The notes: generated by a model not told the origin, from the sequence alone. 64,000 bases of DNA from Ophioceras dolichostomum (GCA_003049485.1 PYST01000034.1:62001-126000); one strand, 5' to 3'. Counted from the stretch's first letter, positions 34,605-48,700 are shown. Made by a program: numbers and translations.

Positions 34605-37457
34605 ATGGACTACGGCGATTCTAGTGGCGGGGTCGAGGAGGGCTTCGGCGCGGAGAAGAAGAAGCCTCGGGCCCTTCCAGCCGACCTGCCTAAGTCCCTC
34701 AATGACAGAAGACGACCGACGGCACTCGTGCCCGAAACAGAGATGTACGATGGGTGGCAAGGTCAGTGTTCTTCTCATTGTTTTTCCATTCCGTCTCCCT
34801 CGTATCCCAACTTTAATGTCCGAAGTCGGGACCCCCTGGTCTTACCCCGAAGCCGACGCTGATGATTCTACTCATGCGAGCAGGACAATCCCAGTTTTTA
34901 ACATCCCCGATGCTCGCAAAGCCACTGAGTTTTGGAGACCTCTCGCTCAACGACCCGGCTGCCTACGACGACGACATCACGAAGGGAATCACGGACAGCG
35001 ACACAAGGCTGATGGAGATGCTGGCCGCCCAGGCCGCGCATTCCGCGGGCGGCGACTTTGAGAATGAGGAAGACGTTGCGACCAACGAAAAGCTCTCGGA
35101 CGACGAGAAGAGGACGATGCTTCAGAAAGCTCTGACCATGGCCGCGAGCAACGGCAACGTTGACCTGATCAAGAGGCTATTGGGAGGCAAGGCGAAGGCG
35201 TTCGTCGACGTCAACGCTCCAGACGAGGATGGCACGCCCCCTCTGATATATGCGAGCTGTTTTGTACGTGTCCCCCCACCCACCCCGCCTTGACAAGTGG
35301 GCAACGGCCTTGTAACAGATGGCGTCTCCATCCCCCAGCCTGGGCTGATCAGAAACTAATATTCTTGTGCATGTCACAGGGACATGAAGCCGTGGTACAG
35401 ATCCTGATCGACGCCGGAGTCGACGTGGACCAGCAGGACCGAAATCACTGGAGTGCGCTGATGTGGGCCATGACGAACCGACACAAGGGCATCGCGAAGC
35501 TACTACTGGACAACGGCGCCTCAGCTGAAGCCAAGACATCGTCCGGGAGGACCGCCTTCGACTTCGTACCTCCAGACAGCGAAATGTCGTTCTATCTCCA
35601 CGATAGCGGCTACAACATCGGCAATGCCGGGGTCACGGACGATTTTTACCGGCCCGGCTTCTCACAGGATCGCTTCGAGGAGGAGATGATGGAGAACGAG
35701 CTCCGGAGGCGGATGATGATGGAAAGTGCGCGGGACCTGGAAGTCGACCTGGGGAACGTCGGGATGGACGACCAGCCTGAAGTATGCAGTTCCATGCTTG
35801 GCCTCCTCTTTCGGTCTCCTAGTCTCCTGGGGGATCAAGCATGCCTCCCTCTCGCTCGACCTTGCCGCTAACAGCCTTACTCATTACCTGCTAGACCGTC
35901 GACGAATTAGAAGAGGACCAACAAGAGTTTGACTGGCAGCGGTGCAGCCACGATCAGATGTTTGTCTTCCAGGAGACCGAGCTGGACCGAATACTCGATA
36001 TCATCATAACAAACATGACGCCGCAAAGGTCTCCGTCACAGAAGCCGGTTCCAGCCAACATGATATTCTTGAGCGCGAGGTACGCGCACTATCACTCGAG
36101 CCCGGAGTTGCTGGCCAAACTGCTCCTCACGGCTATGGACAAGATTAACGACGTCGTCGAGAGGCATCAGTGGGACATGACGATCCTGGCCTTCTGGATC
36201 TCCAACGCTACGCTATTGCTGCACTATCTCAAGAAGGATGCGGGGCTGGTCGAGGCAACGTCCGAGTTCCAGGCGCACCTATCTGAACTCATCAACGAGA
36301 TTTTTATTCTTATCGTGCGCGACGCCGAGAGGAGACTAGACAAGTGCCTGGACGCGGCTGTGTTGGACCACGAGACTATCCCGGGCTTCGAGGACATCAC
36401 ATTCCAAAACGAATGGAAGATCTTCAAGAGGAAAAAGGAGGTGAAGGAAGAGCCGCTGGAAAGGCGCTACCGGCCGCCATCGCCTAAGCAGAGGATGAAG
36501 CCGTCGCCGCGCAACGTCACGTCGCTCCTCTCGTCGACGCTCTTCGTGCTAGACTTGTACGACATCCACTCAGTCATCACGTCGCAGATCGTGTCGCAGC
36601 TGCTGTACTGGCTAGGGGCGGAGCTCTTCAACCGCGTCATGTCGAACCGGAAATACCTGGCGCGGACGAAGGCGATGCAGATCCGCATGAACATATCGGT
36701 GCTGGAGGACTGGGCGCGCACGAACAACCGCGTCCCCGAACATTACGAGCACGGCGAGATGCGGTCCACCGGCGAGAACACGGTCGACGCCGCGCGGCGG
36801 CACCTCGCGCCCGTGATCCAGCTTCTCCAGTGGCTGCAGTGCTTCTCGTCGCTGGGCGCCGACGACCTGGAGGCGCTCATCGGCACGCTGCAGCAGCTCC
36901 GCGCCCTCAGCCCGCAGCAGCTCATCCACGCCGCCACGCACTACCGCCCAGAGGTGGGCGAGAAGGGCCTACCGAAAAGCGCGATGAAATACCTAGTAGC
37001 CATCCAGAAGGAGACGGCGCTACGTCGTGAAAAACGCCGCAGTGGCGGGACTGCCCCCTCTACTCCTGCGAAGAAGAATTCTAGCGCCGGCGGCGGTGGT
37101 GGCAAGGGCGACGAGACGCCCGTGCAGGGGACGCCCAATTCGAGTGCCGGTGGTGGGGACGAGTCTATATTGTCGACGGAGAGCGGCGCAACCGCCGGCC
37201 GCGACGAAGACGAAGACGACGACTTCCACGACGGTCTGCTGCTCGACCCGGCCGTGATGCTGCCGTTCTCGCTGCCGTCGGTGACGGACATGCTCGTCCG
37301 GTTCGGGGCCGGGTTCGGCGGCGTGAACAAGGAGAGGGAGCGCAAGTACATCCCGACGGTGCCGCCCGAGTTCTTGGCGAAGCTGGAGACCAGCGCCGGC
37401 GGCGGGGGGAAGCGGCCGATGTTCGGAGAGAAGGATTGGGAGAATGAGGTGGTGTAG
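34605..37457 (+). CDS. Ankyrin-repeat and DIL (dilute) domain protein
   Basis: Four exons (34605-34761, 34884-35263, 35380-35781, 35895-37457) join in phase to 833 aa. After a polar N-terminus, an ankyrin block spans about residues 150-265. Repeats are visible as LTMAASNGNVDLIKRLLGG, then DGTPPLIYASCFGHEAVVQILIDAG, then HWSALMWAMTNRHKGIAKLLLDNGA. Residues about 330-690 form a dilute-type region, the fold of the myosin V cargo-binding tail. They include AFWISNATLLLHYLKKD near the front and the core from LYDIHSVITSQIVSQLLYWL to SPQQLIHAATHYRP. The tail is Gly/Ser/Pro-rich, then ends in a short conserved-looking segment. Fungal proteins with this domain pair are thought to act as adaptors in trafficking or organelle transport. 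It has no motor or lipid-binding domain that I can see, so the partner is unknown. Confidence 0.88.
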
Positions 37458-40011
37458 CGTTTCCTCTTCAAGCTAGAATGAAGCGGCCGAGAGACTGGTC
37501 GTCATCCACTGCGGTGGTTACTTGGGTACCTGATCTACCTAACCTTGGAATGTAGGTACCTGACTGAGTGCTTGCATCGTTCCCGGGTCTGGAAGGGCCA
37601 GTCCAGTCGGGCCCCCCACACTTCTCTCCATGTCACCATCACGCTATTCAGGCTGGACACATGGCAGGTGTGGAGCGTGCCGCAGAGGAGAATCAGGGTT
37701 GTAGTGTCTACGTGGTTTTCTTTTGTTTGCGCTTGCACGCAGCACATCAAGTGAAGAAGAGACGACTGGTTCTTTTAGATAACATGCATGGGGTAAAAAA
37801 AGGGGCCGAATGGGTTAAAAGGGATGGATCAATCATATCATCATGTCAGGCACGGCCTCTACACGCCCACGTTTAGTTCAGGTTGTCCCGGGCACGCAAG
37901 CATGCGCAGGCTAGTAGTATAGTACCTACATAGGGTCTTTCCATAGTTTCTCTCCTATCTGATGAATGATGTGGGATGGAAGAAAGGACTCAGGTGAGTC
38001 CATCTCTCGCACGAACGCACGCCCAGCCAGCCGGATGGATTGGTTGTTGTATGGATGGATGTATGGGTGGATGAATTTTAGACGACGATCCAACCGTGCC
38101 AACCCATGCATGCTGCAAGGTACAGAGTACAAATCTAAGAAGATCATAGCAGGAAGGATTTTCATGTGGCAGCCCGACAGGAGACGGCGTGGGTGGGTAG
38201 GTGGATTGATACATGGATGGAATGTGCTGCATGCAATGGACAGGAGCAAACATTACACCTTCAAAACATTCGTCCAGGTTGGCTGCCAGATGGATTCCTG
38301 GTGGCCACTAGAACGCGGTGGATGCGAAAGAAAAGAAGCAAAATTTCTTTCTTCTTCCTCGTGAAAGCCAAACGTGGACCAACCAACGACCACCGCGACG
38401 AATGTCGACCCAGCCCAACGGGCACCAACCTACCTCTCTGCGACCTAAACAGCACATCAGCACAACAGCACATGCATGCATCGGTGACCTACCCTAAAGT
38501 GCCCACCCTACCTGCAAGGGGCAAAAGAATTTCAGCCAATAATCCCGAGATTGCAAGGGCAGTTGAGGAACGATGGGAAAAAATCCCTCGATGCTTCCTG
38601 CATGCATGCAGGACGAAAAGACAGACATCAGCAGCCAGAGATAAAGAAGTTTGAGGATGCGCCTGGCCTGGCCTATCCTGGCCACGCCTTATTATGGCCC
38701 CCTGACCGACCAGACTGGTTGGTTCGGTTGGAAGTAAGGGAATACTTCGGAGGTATTATTCTTCACGTATGTACCTATGTGAGGAACCTCGAAACGGCCG
38801 AGGAAATTGGGCGATGCGGATTGCACATGCAGGTAGGTAAGCCTTGGGAGAGAGTTTCCAGAGTTGAATGACAACCAACCCGGCAGTTCGAGCACCGGCA
38901 CAGATGCTGTGGCAGTGGTGGTGGTCGTGAACAGGACAACGACGACGAGACCTTTCGGGTGGGATGCGGGAAGACGACGATTTGAGTTGCTTGCTTTGCT
39001 GTCTTTGCAGAAGGAAGGCTGGGATGGCTCTGATGTGTCGACGGACGGTTGTCGTGGCCCTGCGGAAAGGAAAGAAATCTTATGCCGACTTATACCGACC
39101 CGGCCAGCCTCCCCTCTTCTCATTATTCTGACTGAACTGATATCGAAGATGCGCTGATATGGGATGGGTTGACCGCTTGCCACGATGCCATGCCATGCCA
39201 GACCGACCACCAGAGAGCGAGCATGTGAAGTCACGGGTGGTACGTTCTCGCCAAGTGGATTTTTGACCCTCTGCCGATCCGTTCAGCCTTTTCCAAAGCA
39301 AACGCCTTTCCACCTAATACGCCAGGCCAGGTCGGCAGCTGCTTTTTTGGTTGAAGGAACGAACCAGCGGGGGAGAGAGGTGGGGGCATCCAGACCAGAG
39401 AGGCGGAGACAAGCCAGCTCATCACGGCCGACCGAGGACAGTGAGAGTGCGTGCATATTCCGCACATATAATGGTACGTGCTTATGGGCATATCGCGATT
39501 CAACCCCCAGACGGACGGGAGCTCTCGGAATCTAGCCCGGCCTCGGCCTGGGCGGCTGGAGTCCAGTCAATCTGCCTGTCAGTCGGTCTGTTCAGTTCAG
39601 TTCAGTTTCTGCCCAGATCCGGAAGACGGAGCGGAAAAGTGTACATAGGTGGTTGATGGATGATCTGGCTAAAATAAATTGCCACGTCAGAATTGCTCCA
39701 ATTAACAGCACCCTGCAGGGCGGGATCACAACACACGCAGCCTCCCATTTCTCCCTTGAATTTTTTTTTTTTGCCTTCTTTCTCTTTATCTCTCATGCAC
39801 GGCGAAGGGGGTTTGTGATGGGGAAATGAGAAGAGAAGAAAAGAAAAAGACGAAAGAGAAGAAGAGAATGGAAAGGGAGGGATGGACGATAGAGTGTGGG
39901 CGGTGGGTGATAGTGATGATGATGACAGGAACCACCTCGGTATGTTGGTATTGGTTTGGGTACGGAACACAACGCACGGACAAAGAAGAAGCAAAATGGC
40001 ACCGAAGCGCC

Positions 40012-40030
40012 GTTCGTTCGTTCGTTCGTT
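40012..40030. repeat. (TTCG)n microsatellite
   Basis: About five TTCG units in tandem, in non-coding DNA upstream of the TBC gene. Confidence 0.8.
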
Positions 40031-40351
40031 CACTCGCTTAAGCTGAGCGACGATGATCGCAATCACGAATGCACAGCAGCAGGGCAGCTCTCCGTTCCGG
40101 AAGATCATCTCGTCAGTCTGTGCGTTTGCTTGTGGTAGCGTAGCGTGGTGTCCCGGCAGAAAGGGCTGGGAACAAGCAAGCCCTGGCCGCCCAGATGCAT
40201 AGAAAAAGCTTCGGAACAAGAAGGAAGCACACTCCTTCCTCCCTGTCATGCCTTTGACAAATAAAGCCCTGTATTCCCTACAGGGCAGAGACAAACGGTC
40301 ACGGTCCTCCGAGCACGAGTCGATCTTGAATGAATGGCGGTCAGTATACTA

Positions 40352-40381
40352 CTCTAGGTAGGTTTGAACCTACTACTAGAG
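40352..40381. repeat. Near-perfect 30-base inverted repeat
   Basis: An outer arm CTCTAG pairs with CTAGAG and an inner arm GTAGGT pairs with ACCTAC around a TTGA-type centre, with a two-base bulge on the right. It belongs to the dispersed CCTAGGTAGGT motif family of this window. It could form a hairpin or cruciform; no function is known. Confidence 0.7.
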
Positions 40382-42324
40382 GTACGTGTAGGGAAATGTG
40401 GAATGTCGTTGTCCTTCCATCCGTCCTAGTGACGGTGGATGTTTCATGCGATCTGCCCGATGGCCGCCGTGATACGTGAAAAAGCCACAAAAACCGTCTG
40501 TACTTGTAGGAGTGGAAAGGCAGTGATAGGGGTCCGCGTGCTCCAGGGGGAGCATTGATATGTACATGGGTAGGCATACAAGCGGTCAAGACTCAAGAAT
40601 CGCGGAGGTGGTTGGTAGGGATGCGGTTGTAAGTAAGTGGAGGAGGGGGAGGACAAGGAGGCCACGCGAGCGAGACACCTTGTACTGTGCTGTGTGTGAA
40701 AGGAACGGCAACGTCGGCTCCGTCTTGTCTGGTCTTGTCTTTGTGGCAGGGCAGGCGAAGGACGAGGGGCCCAGGATGGGGGGAAGGGCCTACTTATTCG
40801 GTCTGATATTGGGATCTCATAGATGATCCGCAGGTGAGAGTTCTAGACTTGTTTTTCTCATCCTTCCCCGCGATCTTCTGACTGGGCAGTGAGATGCTTG
40901 TCTCAAGCGGGTTCTAGGCCACTCTTCTCAGGACCTTTCTCTCATTTTCTTGTCCCCTCGATGCCATGGGAAGGGCAAGAAGAAGAAGTCAAGACGAAAT
41001 CGACGGATTTACCGGACCTGCAGCCGACTAGCAAACCACTAGTCTCTGGTCATCATGCTCTCTTTTCCAGTATGTGCCTCCGTCTCTCCGAACTAAGGTA
41101 CCTACCTAGGTCGGCATTGTGATGGTGTGAAGTGGGTGGGTGATTGTCGTTGAATGCCAAGCGAGAGCGCCGTGCAAGTGGCGCGCGCTGACTGGCTGAA
41201 ATCAATTCATCTGAGCCCGAAATGGGGGCAACCCTTTTTTTTTTCTCTTGGGGACATATGGCCAACACCTGTGCAGAGAGCGATTATTGCCTACCATGGT
41301 AAGATGCCAGTTTCATTTTCCAATTTTTGTCTTTTCTTCTCTTTCTGCCTTTGGTCAGTTACACACTTGACATGACAGGGATCTGTTGGCAACAGCAAGG
41401 TGCCTTCGGTGGTTAACTTACAAGCCGTTTGTTCGTGACTGTGTTAGTGATGTGTATGGTGAATCGCAGCAGCATCTGCTGGTCTAAGACATGCCAGACA
41501 AGAAAAGGAAGGGAAAACAATGAGGGCAAGAGCCATCCGCCCCCGTCCCCTTCCTTTTCGTACGAATCCCGTACATTCCAGTCCTGGGCCCCGTCGTTCC
41601 TGCTTGTTTGCTGTCCCGAGTCCCCGAGATATTTATTCCCCTCCCATATCCCCTCCTCGCGGCCTGAGCCTGTGATTTCCATGACGCTGGCCGAGTTTGC
41701 CTCCCCTCTCCGTCTTCACTGCCATTCCTGGTTTCAAACCCCAGCCTCCTCTGCTCTTCTTGCTACGTGTGACTTCTTACCAGGAAACTGTTATTGCTCC
41801 TTTGGTCTGATTTCTTCTTCCCGTTCGCTTTTGGTTGGCTTGCCGGCATTGTCGAGACGTGACTGGAGTAGCAGAAAAAGCATCCCGCACTTATTCCTTC
41901 CTTCGTTATTATTGCCCGTCCTTGCTATCACTTAAATTGCCTCGCACCATTCCCGTCCGTCCGCCTCCTCCTACGTCTAGGTCGGAAGCTTTATTTTGCT
42001 CTTTTCCCCTCTCATAGTAACGGCTTCATTTGCCAATCTGTCTTGCCTTGGTCTCATTCACACCTACCGTACCTGACAACCCTAGGATCCTTCACATCCA
42101 TCCGCTCGCTCCTTCTTGCCCTCGCTTTAGCTTCTTGAACGGCGGAATCCTTGGACCGACATTCCAAGGTGGTGACAGTCTGACAGTCTGGCTTGCACTA
42201 ACTGGCCCGCCGGTTTTGTTTCTCATCTGTCGACACGAGGTCACCGCATGCTAGGCCATCCGCTACTTTCCGCACGGCCGGGTTGAAGAAGCAAACTTTT
42301 TGAACTGGCAGACCGCCTTCTACC

Positions 42325-45300
42325 ATGGCGCCCCAGTCGCAGAGATTCGCCAGCTCCAGTCTGCGCTACAAAAGCAGGCCGGCAGCACGCGTTGTTGTGC
42401 CTTTTCGCGATGACCAGTCGCTCATCGCTTTTCGGTACGAGCAGACGGTCCAGGCCGAGCCTCCCATCCCCATCATTCCCGTGCCGCCTCGGAATCCAGC
42501 CAGGGCAAGTCGACCTGCCTCGTCGATTGTCTCGGGAAGCCCAGTCATAGTCGCCCCTCCCCCGATCTCGCCGAACGAGCAGCATCCCGCCTTCCGCATC
42601 CGAGAGCGCACGCCCTCCGTGGTAGAAGAAGACTGGAAGCGAGACTCCGGACTGGCGCCGACCACGACGTCATCCGTCACGATTCGAGAGGAGTGCGAGG
42701 AGGAGTCGCCTGCGTACCAGAAAATCATCGACGAGCCGGAGCCGATTATGACTTCCGCGGTGGTGCTCGGTGACGCCAAGAGCTTCACGACAGCCAAAAG
42801 TCGGGATTCGGCAGTCACAGCAACGAGCGACGCCGTCACAGGCCCTCGAAGAGTGTCGGCGGAAATCCAGGCCCGGATTCGTGCCTTCCGAACGCCGCGA
42901 GTGGTAGTTCCTCCCCCGATTACATCTCTATCAACTCCTTCATCTCCTTCATCTCCATCCGCTCAGTCGGCGCCGGCTTCTGCGCCGACTTCTCCGTCTC
43001 TTCCCGCTGCTATGGGCGGCATAACCCGCGAGGCTAGTAAGAGGGTGGTAAGAGCGCTCAGCCTCCGGCCGAATCAGCAGACGAAAAAACTGAAGAAGAG
43101 GGCTGCCAGCAAGGAGAGGGAGGATGTTGCACCAGCGACCCCTCCAAAGAGCCCGCCGCCGTTGCCACCCAAGGACGAGAATGAGCCTTGGCCAAGACCA
43201 CAGGCTGCACAGGGGCCCAAGCCGCCTAAAGCCCCAAAGTGGTACCTCCCGGGATTTGGGGGCGGGAACAAATCAGCCAACCCCTGTCGGTTGCAATCGG
43301 AATTTCTCCCCATCGACACCACCATCCCAACCGACAGCTTCCTGGAGGATGACTTTCTCACCCAACTCACCTTCTCCAAAAGGGGCAGCATGATGTTTGG
43401 CGGCAAGCGCGCGTTCGGAAACCTCGACCTCTCCGCCGCCACCTCTACTGCTGCCGCCTCCGCCCCTTCGTCTTCTTCAATGGGCCAGGACCAGACCGCC
43501 ACCGATGTCACACCACGACAGGGGGCGGACATCGTGGAACCGGCCCGCCCCACATCACCGACCCTTCCCGTTACCACCGTCACAACTGCCACGACGGGCG
43601 TGTCGTCGCCAAAACCCAAAGCGACAACCCCGACAACCCCGACAAGGCTCTCCACAACGCCGCCGTCCCGCGGTGCCGCTGTCGAGGCCGGTGAACCCCG
43701 CCAGAGCGCACCGCAGCCTGACCCGCCGACTGCCATGTCGGTACCCAACATCCGCATCCTGCCCGTAGACGTGGAAAGGGAATCGCAAAAGGTGAGGTCG
43801 CTCTATGAATCCGGCACGGAGATCGACTGGCGCGATGGGAGGCCGGGCTCGTCGCAAAGCGAACGCCTCGCGCCTGCAGTGGAGGTCCCATCGGAGGGGG
43901 AAGAGAACGTCGCGTATGGTTTCCTTGTCGTCCCAACCAACCTCCCCCGTCCCCTCAAGCTCGACTCCGCCGATGTTAACATACATTCTCCTTTCTATTC
44001 TTGACAGGTCTCATTCTTTTTCAAGCGACAAACTCTCCCCACCCAATCCTACCGGTTCCCTCATCTCCCAAAGCTCCTCGTCGCTGCGACGAGATAGTCC
44101 CCTTAAGAGGGAATACGAGTTGGCGGGCGGCATAGAGGACTGGGAGGATGTGGACGGAGCTGATGTCGATCGTTATGGTTTCATTACACCCAACACAAGG
44201 CGGGCTGAGTCGAGGGATGGCACGCCGGACGAACAACCACCGAAGACCCCACCGCAAGCCGCGCCCGGGACCAGGAAGAGGAACGTGCTAGTTAAGAGGA
44301 TGGACCCGGCGACGGCGGCGGCCTATGGGTATGGCTCTTCATCATTGTTGAGCCCTGGGCGGGCGCCGAGCCGCAAGGTCTCCGCCCGCTCGTTAAATAC
44401 ACAGACGTCGGAGCTCTCCACGGCGTCGAGGAGGTCGGCTCGCTCATCAATACGAGCGGCCACCAACCTTCTGCCCCACAACCGGGACAGGAAACTGACG
44501 GATGAAGCCGGCGACATGCTGTCGATGTCGCCGGCCCTGTCGGACATCGCAGAGGACGAGCAGGTGGAGCAGTTGTCGGAGACGTTCAAGCGAAAGGAGT
44601 GGGAGCGGGCAGAGAAGTGGAGAAAGATGGCCAAGGTTACCAACAAAGGCCAGACGGGGGAGGGCATGGAGTTCGAGTTCGACGTGCGGAGCCCGAAGCT
44701 GATAGACCGCACGTGGAAGGGCATCCCTGATCGGTGGCGGGCGGCTGCGTGGTACTCATTCCTGGCCGCCAGCGCCAAGCAGCACGGCAGCACCACGACG
44801 GACGCGGAGCTCGCGGCCGAGTTCCACCGTCTGCAGGATGTCGGCTCGCCTGACGACACGCAGATCGACCTCGACGTGCCAAGAACGATTAACCGTCACA
44901 TCATGTTCCGTCGACCGTACCGCGGCGGCCAGCGCCTGCTGTTCAGGGTGCTGCACGCCCTGTCGCTGTACTTCCCAGACACGGGCTACGTCCAGGGTAT
45001 GGCCTCGCTGGCGGCAACGCTGCTATGCTACTACGACGAGGAGAGGACGTTCATCATGCTGGTGCGCATGTGGCGCTTCCGCGGCCTCGAGAGGCTCTAT
45101 CAGCCTGGCTTCGGCAGCCTGATGACCGCCCTGAAGGACCTCGAGCGTGGCTGGCTGGAGGGCAAGGAGGTGGCGCACAAGCTGTCCGAGCTCTGTATAG
45201 ACCCGACAGCCTACGCCACTCGGTGGTACCTGACCCTCTTCAACTTCTCCATCCCGTTCCAGGCCCAGCTGCGCGTTTGGGACGTCTTCATGCTGCTTGG

Positions 45301-45736
45301 GGAGCCGTCGCCAATACCGGCGCTGCCAATCTCGCCATCGGCAGAAACTTCAGCATCATCACCAACTCCTCAGGCCGTCTCCGCTTCCACCACTACCACC
45401 GCCACTACTACCACCACTACCGCCATTACCACCACCGCAACGGAGGACTCCGCGCCGCCAGAGCAGCGTGCGACCTCCACCGCAGGTACCTCATCGTCCA
45501 CAGCCGCCACAGCCGCCACAGCCGCTGCGGAGGCTGCTGCCCTGCCGGGATTCGACATCCTCCACGCCACGGGCACGGCGCTCATCCACGCCCTGACCGA
45601 GGTCCTCCTCGACTCGGACTTCGAGAACGCCATGAAGGCGCTCACCTCGTGGATCCCGATCAAGGACGAGGAGCTCCTCATGAAGATCACCCGGGCCGAG
45701 TGGAGGCAGCACCAGGCGAAGAAGAAGGCGACCTAG
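42325..45736 (+). CDS. TBC-domain Rab GTPase-activating protein, 1105 aa
   Basis: Two exons (42325-43913 and 44008-45736) join across a 94-base intron with donor GTATGG and acceptor GACAG, in correct phase. The first about 680 residues are Ser/Pro/Thr-rich and probably disordered, with several proline clusters (PPPLPPK) and basic patches. The TBC domain runs from about residue 760 (LIDRTWKGIPDRWRAAAW) to the C-terminus. Both catalytic fingers of TBC GAPs are present: Arg822 in IDLDVPRT and Gln859 in YVQGM. It should therefore speed GTP hydrolysis on a Rab protein and so regulate vesicle traffic; the Rab is unknown. A Thr/Ala/Ser-rich insertion of about 80 residues lies inside the domain, between VWDVFMLLGE and GFDILHATGTALI. 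The leader upstream is long and CT-rich. The closest relatives are probably Gyp-type fungal GAPs, not resolved here. Confidence 0.9.
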
Positions 45737-48700
45737 GAGGTCGTCTTCCATCCCTCGCGCGCGAGCCTCCGTGCCGCGTCGGCGTCGGCGTCGTTGAAGG
45801 CGGCGCGACGCATCCTTGGCGGTCACCACCACACCTACTACTAGTTAACTTACCTACCTCGCGTAGTTTAATTTCTTGGTTTAATTTTCTGGTCCCTTGT
45901 TTTGTGTTCTTGTTTCCCACAGCCGACATACTGGTTGTGTTCTCATCCTCTTTTCTATTTCTGTTCCCTGCCTGCCCTTTTGCCACATGAATGTGTTCCT
46001 TGCCCTTACTGATCTCGGACAGACATGGGATGGTGATTCGGGTTTCTTGTTTTTTTCCAAATTTTCTTTCGTTTCTACTTGATTCGAGTCTCAAAACAAC
46101 GGAGAAGAAACATGGACAGTCTTTGCGTCTATGGTGAGGAAGGAATGAAATACCCCATGGCAGATTCAAAGACAGAGAGAGCTGTTTTCTGGTCTGATCC
46201 ACCGCCTCATCAGGCACCCCAAACAATGCTCCCTTTTGTATGATTTTCCTCTTCCCTTTGTCTGCTCTCTCTTATACATTTCCTCCCTCTTCCGTTCGAG
46301 GGGGGTAGTGGAGGAGAGGTTCTTTACCGTAATGGATGGATGCGATGGATCACAGCACGAACCAATGTACTGAAGAACCACAACACACCGAATACCCCTG
46401 GCGAGGTGGGCCAACCCAAACAAAAAAAATGAGCTGGAACAGGACAGACCTGCCTAGGTAGTTCACCTAGGTTCACAGCCATAGACACGATTGGTCTGGA
46501 ATGGCTGGAGCAGGCCTTTCAAGGCCCGGGGCTGTCTGGGCTGGCTTTCGTTTTCTTATATCCTATTATACCCCCTTTATACCCCCTGTTTTTTTGAGTT
46601 TCTTTCTGATTTAGAAGTCCCACTCGTTGGAGGACTTCTTGACTTGAGGAGAATACGGGGGACGACCCACTACCGAGACTATTTTACATTGTCTCTGATT
46701 CACTCGCTGTCGCCCTGACGATTTCCTTCGCTTTTTTTTTTCTTTGCAAGGCGGCTTGAAGAAGATTGGCGAGATAAGATGAGGGTGGATGATCGGAACA
46801 TGACAACCCACGCCTACCTTTGCTTGCCCACGCAGGCGTTCGTTCCATAAATGAGACAGACCGCGTTGCTTGGACAACAAACGGAAAGTCGAGCTCATCG
46901 AGCGACGTGGGTGGCAGCATCATCATCGGGGGCCAGGAAGTTGAGGGACGAAGGGAGGGAGCAGCAGAAGCAGCATCAGGAGGAGGAGGGGGAGGATCTC
47001 GGGAATGACTTCATGGTGACCGTGCCGCGCTCTCAAATTCGATAGGAGGGCTCCGTGCGTTGTCACTGTCTATTCGTCTGTTGCTCTGCACTGTCACCCT
47101 TTTTCTTCTATCTCATAGCATTCATCACACCGCCAACCAACATGATCTGTACCTACTGTCCCGTCCACCCCCCTACTCGTCAGTGTGCCTTACAGTCATT
47201 CGTGATCGTCTCACATACTAACCGCCCGTCTGTCCCTCCCTCCATCCATCCTAGTAGGGATTCCCAACCCGGAATAACATTCAGGAAATGGGCAATGGAC
47301 GGCTGCCAACGTCTCGTCATCCACATCACACCTACTGCCCCCTTCCAGCCCCTTGTTGGCTGACGTTGGGGCTCTGGCAGGCTGGCCTACCCTGTCGTCC
47401 CTCCCTCCCTATCTGTCTGTCTGTCAGTCAGTCCATGTCTGTCTGCCCCCTTTTCTTCACAGTGCCGTTGGCCATACTCCAATGGCAGGTCCGCTGCCGA
47501 AAGAATTAGGGAGGTAGAAGAGGAGGAGGAGGAAGAGTTGTTTGATTCCACGTCTTTTTTCTCGACCCGGTTCACGGTAATATGACCCTGCTGCCAACGC
47601 CGACGCGCCTACTACCTGGGTATAATGCCTGAGGTAGATATGCCAACGACACGCCCCAATATGGAAATCCTCTTCTGCTGGCAAGCAAGGGAGTTCGGTG
47701 GGCCGTGCATCCCACGGTTCGGTTCGGGGGCCGGCCTCGTGGCTTCCCACCGATCGCTCGGGCCAACGGCAAGCGACGGGCGTGGGGCTGCGGGCCGGTC
47801 CGGAGTCTGGATCCGGCTGGTCTGTGACCGGGACCGGAACCGAAACCTGGGCTGGCTGGGCACGGGGACTCTCACTCGGTCTCCTCTTCGCCGATCGGGT
47901 GAGGGGGCAGCGAGCTGGCTAGCTGGCCGGCTGGGTGGTTGGCTATTTTTGGATTAGGTCCGATGTTGGTTCCCTTTTCCGTCATCATTACCCCGAGCTC
48001 AAACAATCCATGAGGAAGGATTTCTTCGCTTTTCCATGGTTTCTCTGTTTGTGGTAAGCGGCCTTTCCCGCGACCTCCTCTTCCTTCCTTCCCCCCCCTT
48101 ATTTTTTTTGTCCTGTCTTGTCTTCACACGCATGATTATCGAAATGTCATACGATCTGCGAAATGCAAGTGTCTAAACGAACGCGCCGTCCTTCCGTGGC
48201 GTTCTCATCCCGGCGTTTGGGGGGATGGGGAGGGGGGAGTCAGAGTGATGGACGACGGATCATTGGGTATAAATGCTCTAGTTTACGAGTTACTATATGG
48301 GTTCTCTGTCCGTCTCTCTGTCTCTTTCTGTGTGTGTGTCTCTCTGTGTGTGTCTCTCTCTCCCGCACTCTACCATCACCAGTGAACGGTTGGGGGGTTT
48401 CGGTTGCCCTGTTTCACTGGTGAGGCATGTCTTGTACTTGTGCACTGGTTGAGTGGTTGGTAACTCATGCTGCACTGCGGCCGTCCGGTCCGTCAAGGCT
48501 CCTCTTTTTATTCTGTCCAGTTTTGTGCTCCCTTTTGTTTGTTTCGTGTATTCCTCTCTCTATCTGCCTCCTTCCACTCTTGGTTCCGAGTGGTTCGAGA
48601 GGCGCGCGGGGGGAAGGAGGCAGGCAAAAAGAGAACAGCGGAAAGGGGTAGGGAGAGGGAGAAGCCGCCGCTGCCCACCGGACCGGACCGGAAGCTCTTT

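Larger units (their letters stand above)
37458..42324. other. Long gene-poor interval upstream of the TBC gene
   Basis: Nearly 5 kb lacks any frame I can support. The first half is purine/pyrimidine mixed with ATGGAT/TGCATG-rich low-complexity sequence, a (TTCG) repeat at about 40012-40030, and palindromic motifs at 37525-37563, 40352-40381 and 41096-41112. From about 41500 the sequence is pyrimidine-rich and probably contains the promoter and long leader of the TBC gene. An unannotated non-coding RNA or a gene of many tiny exons cannot be excluded. Confidence 0.5.
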
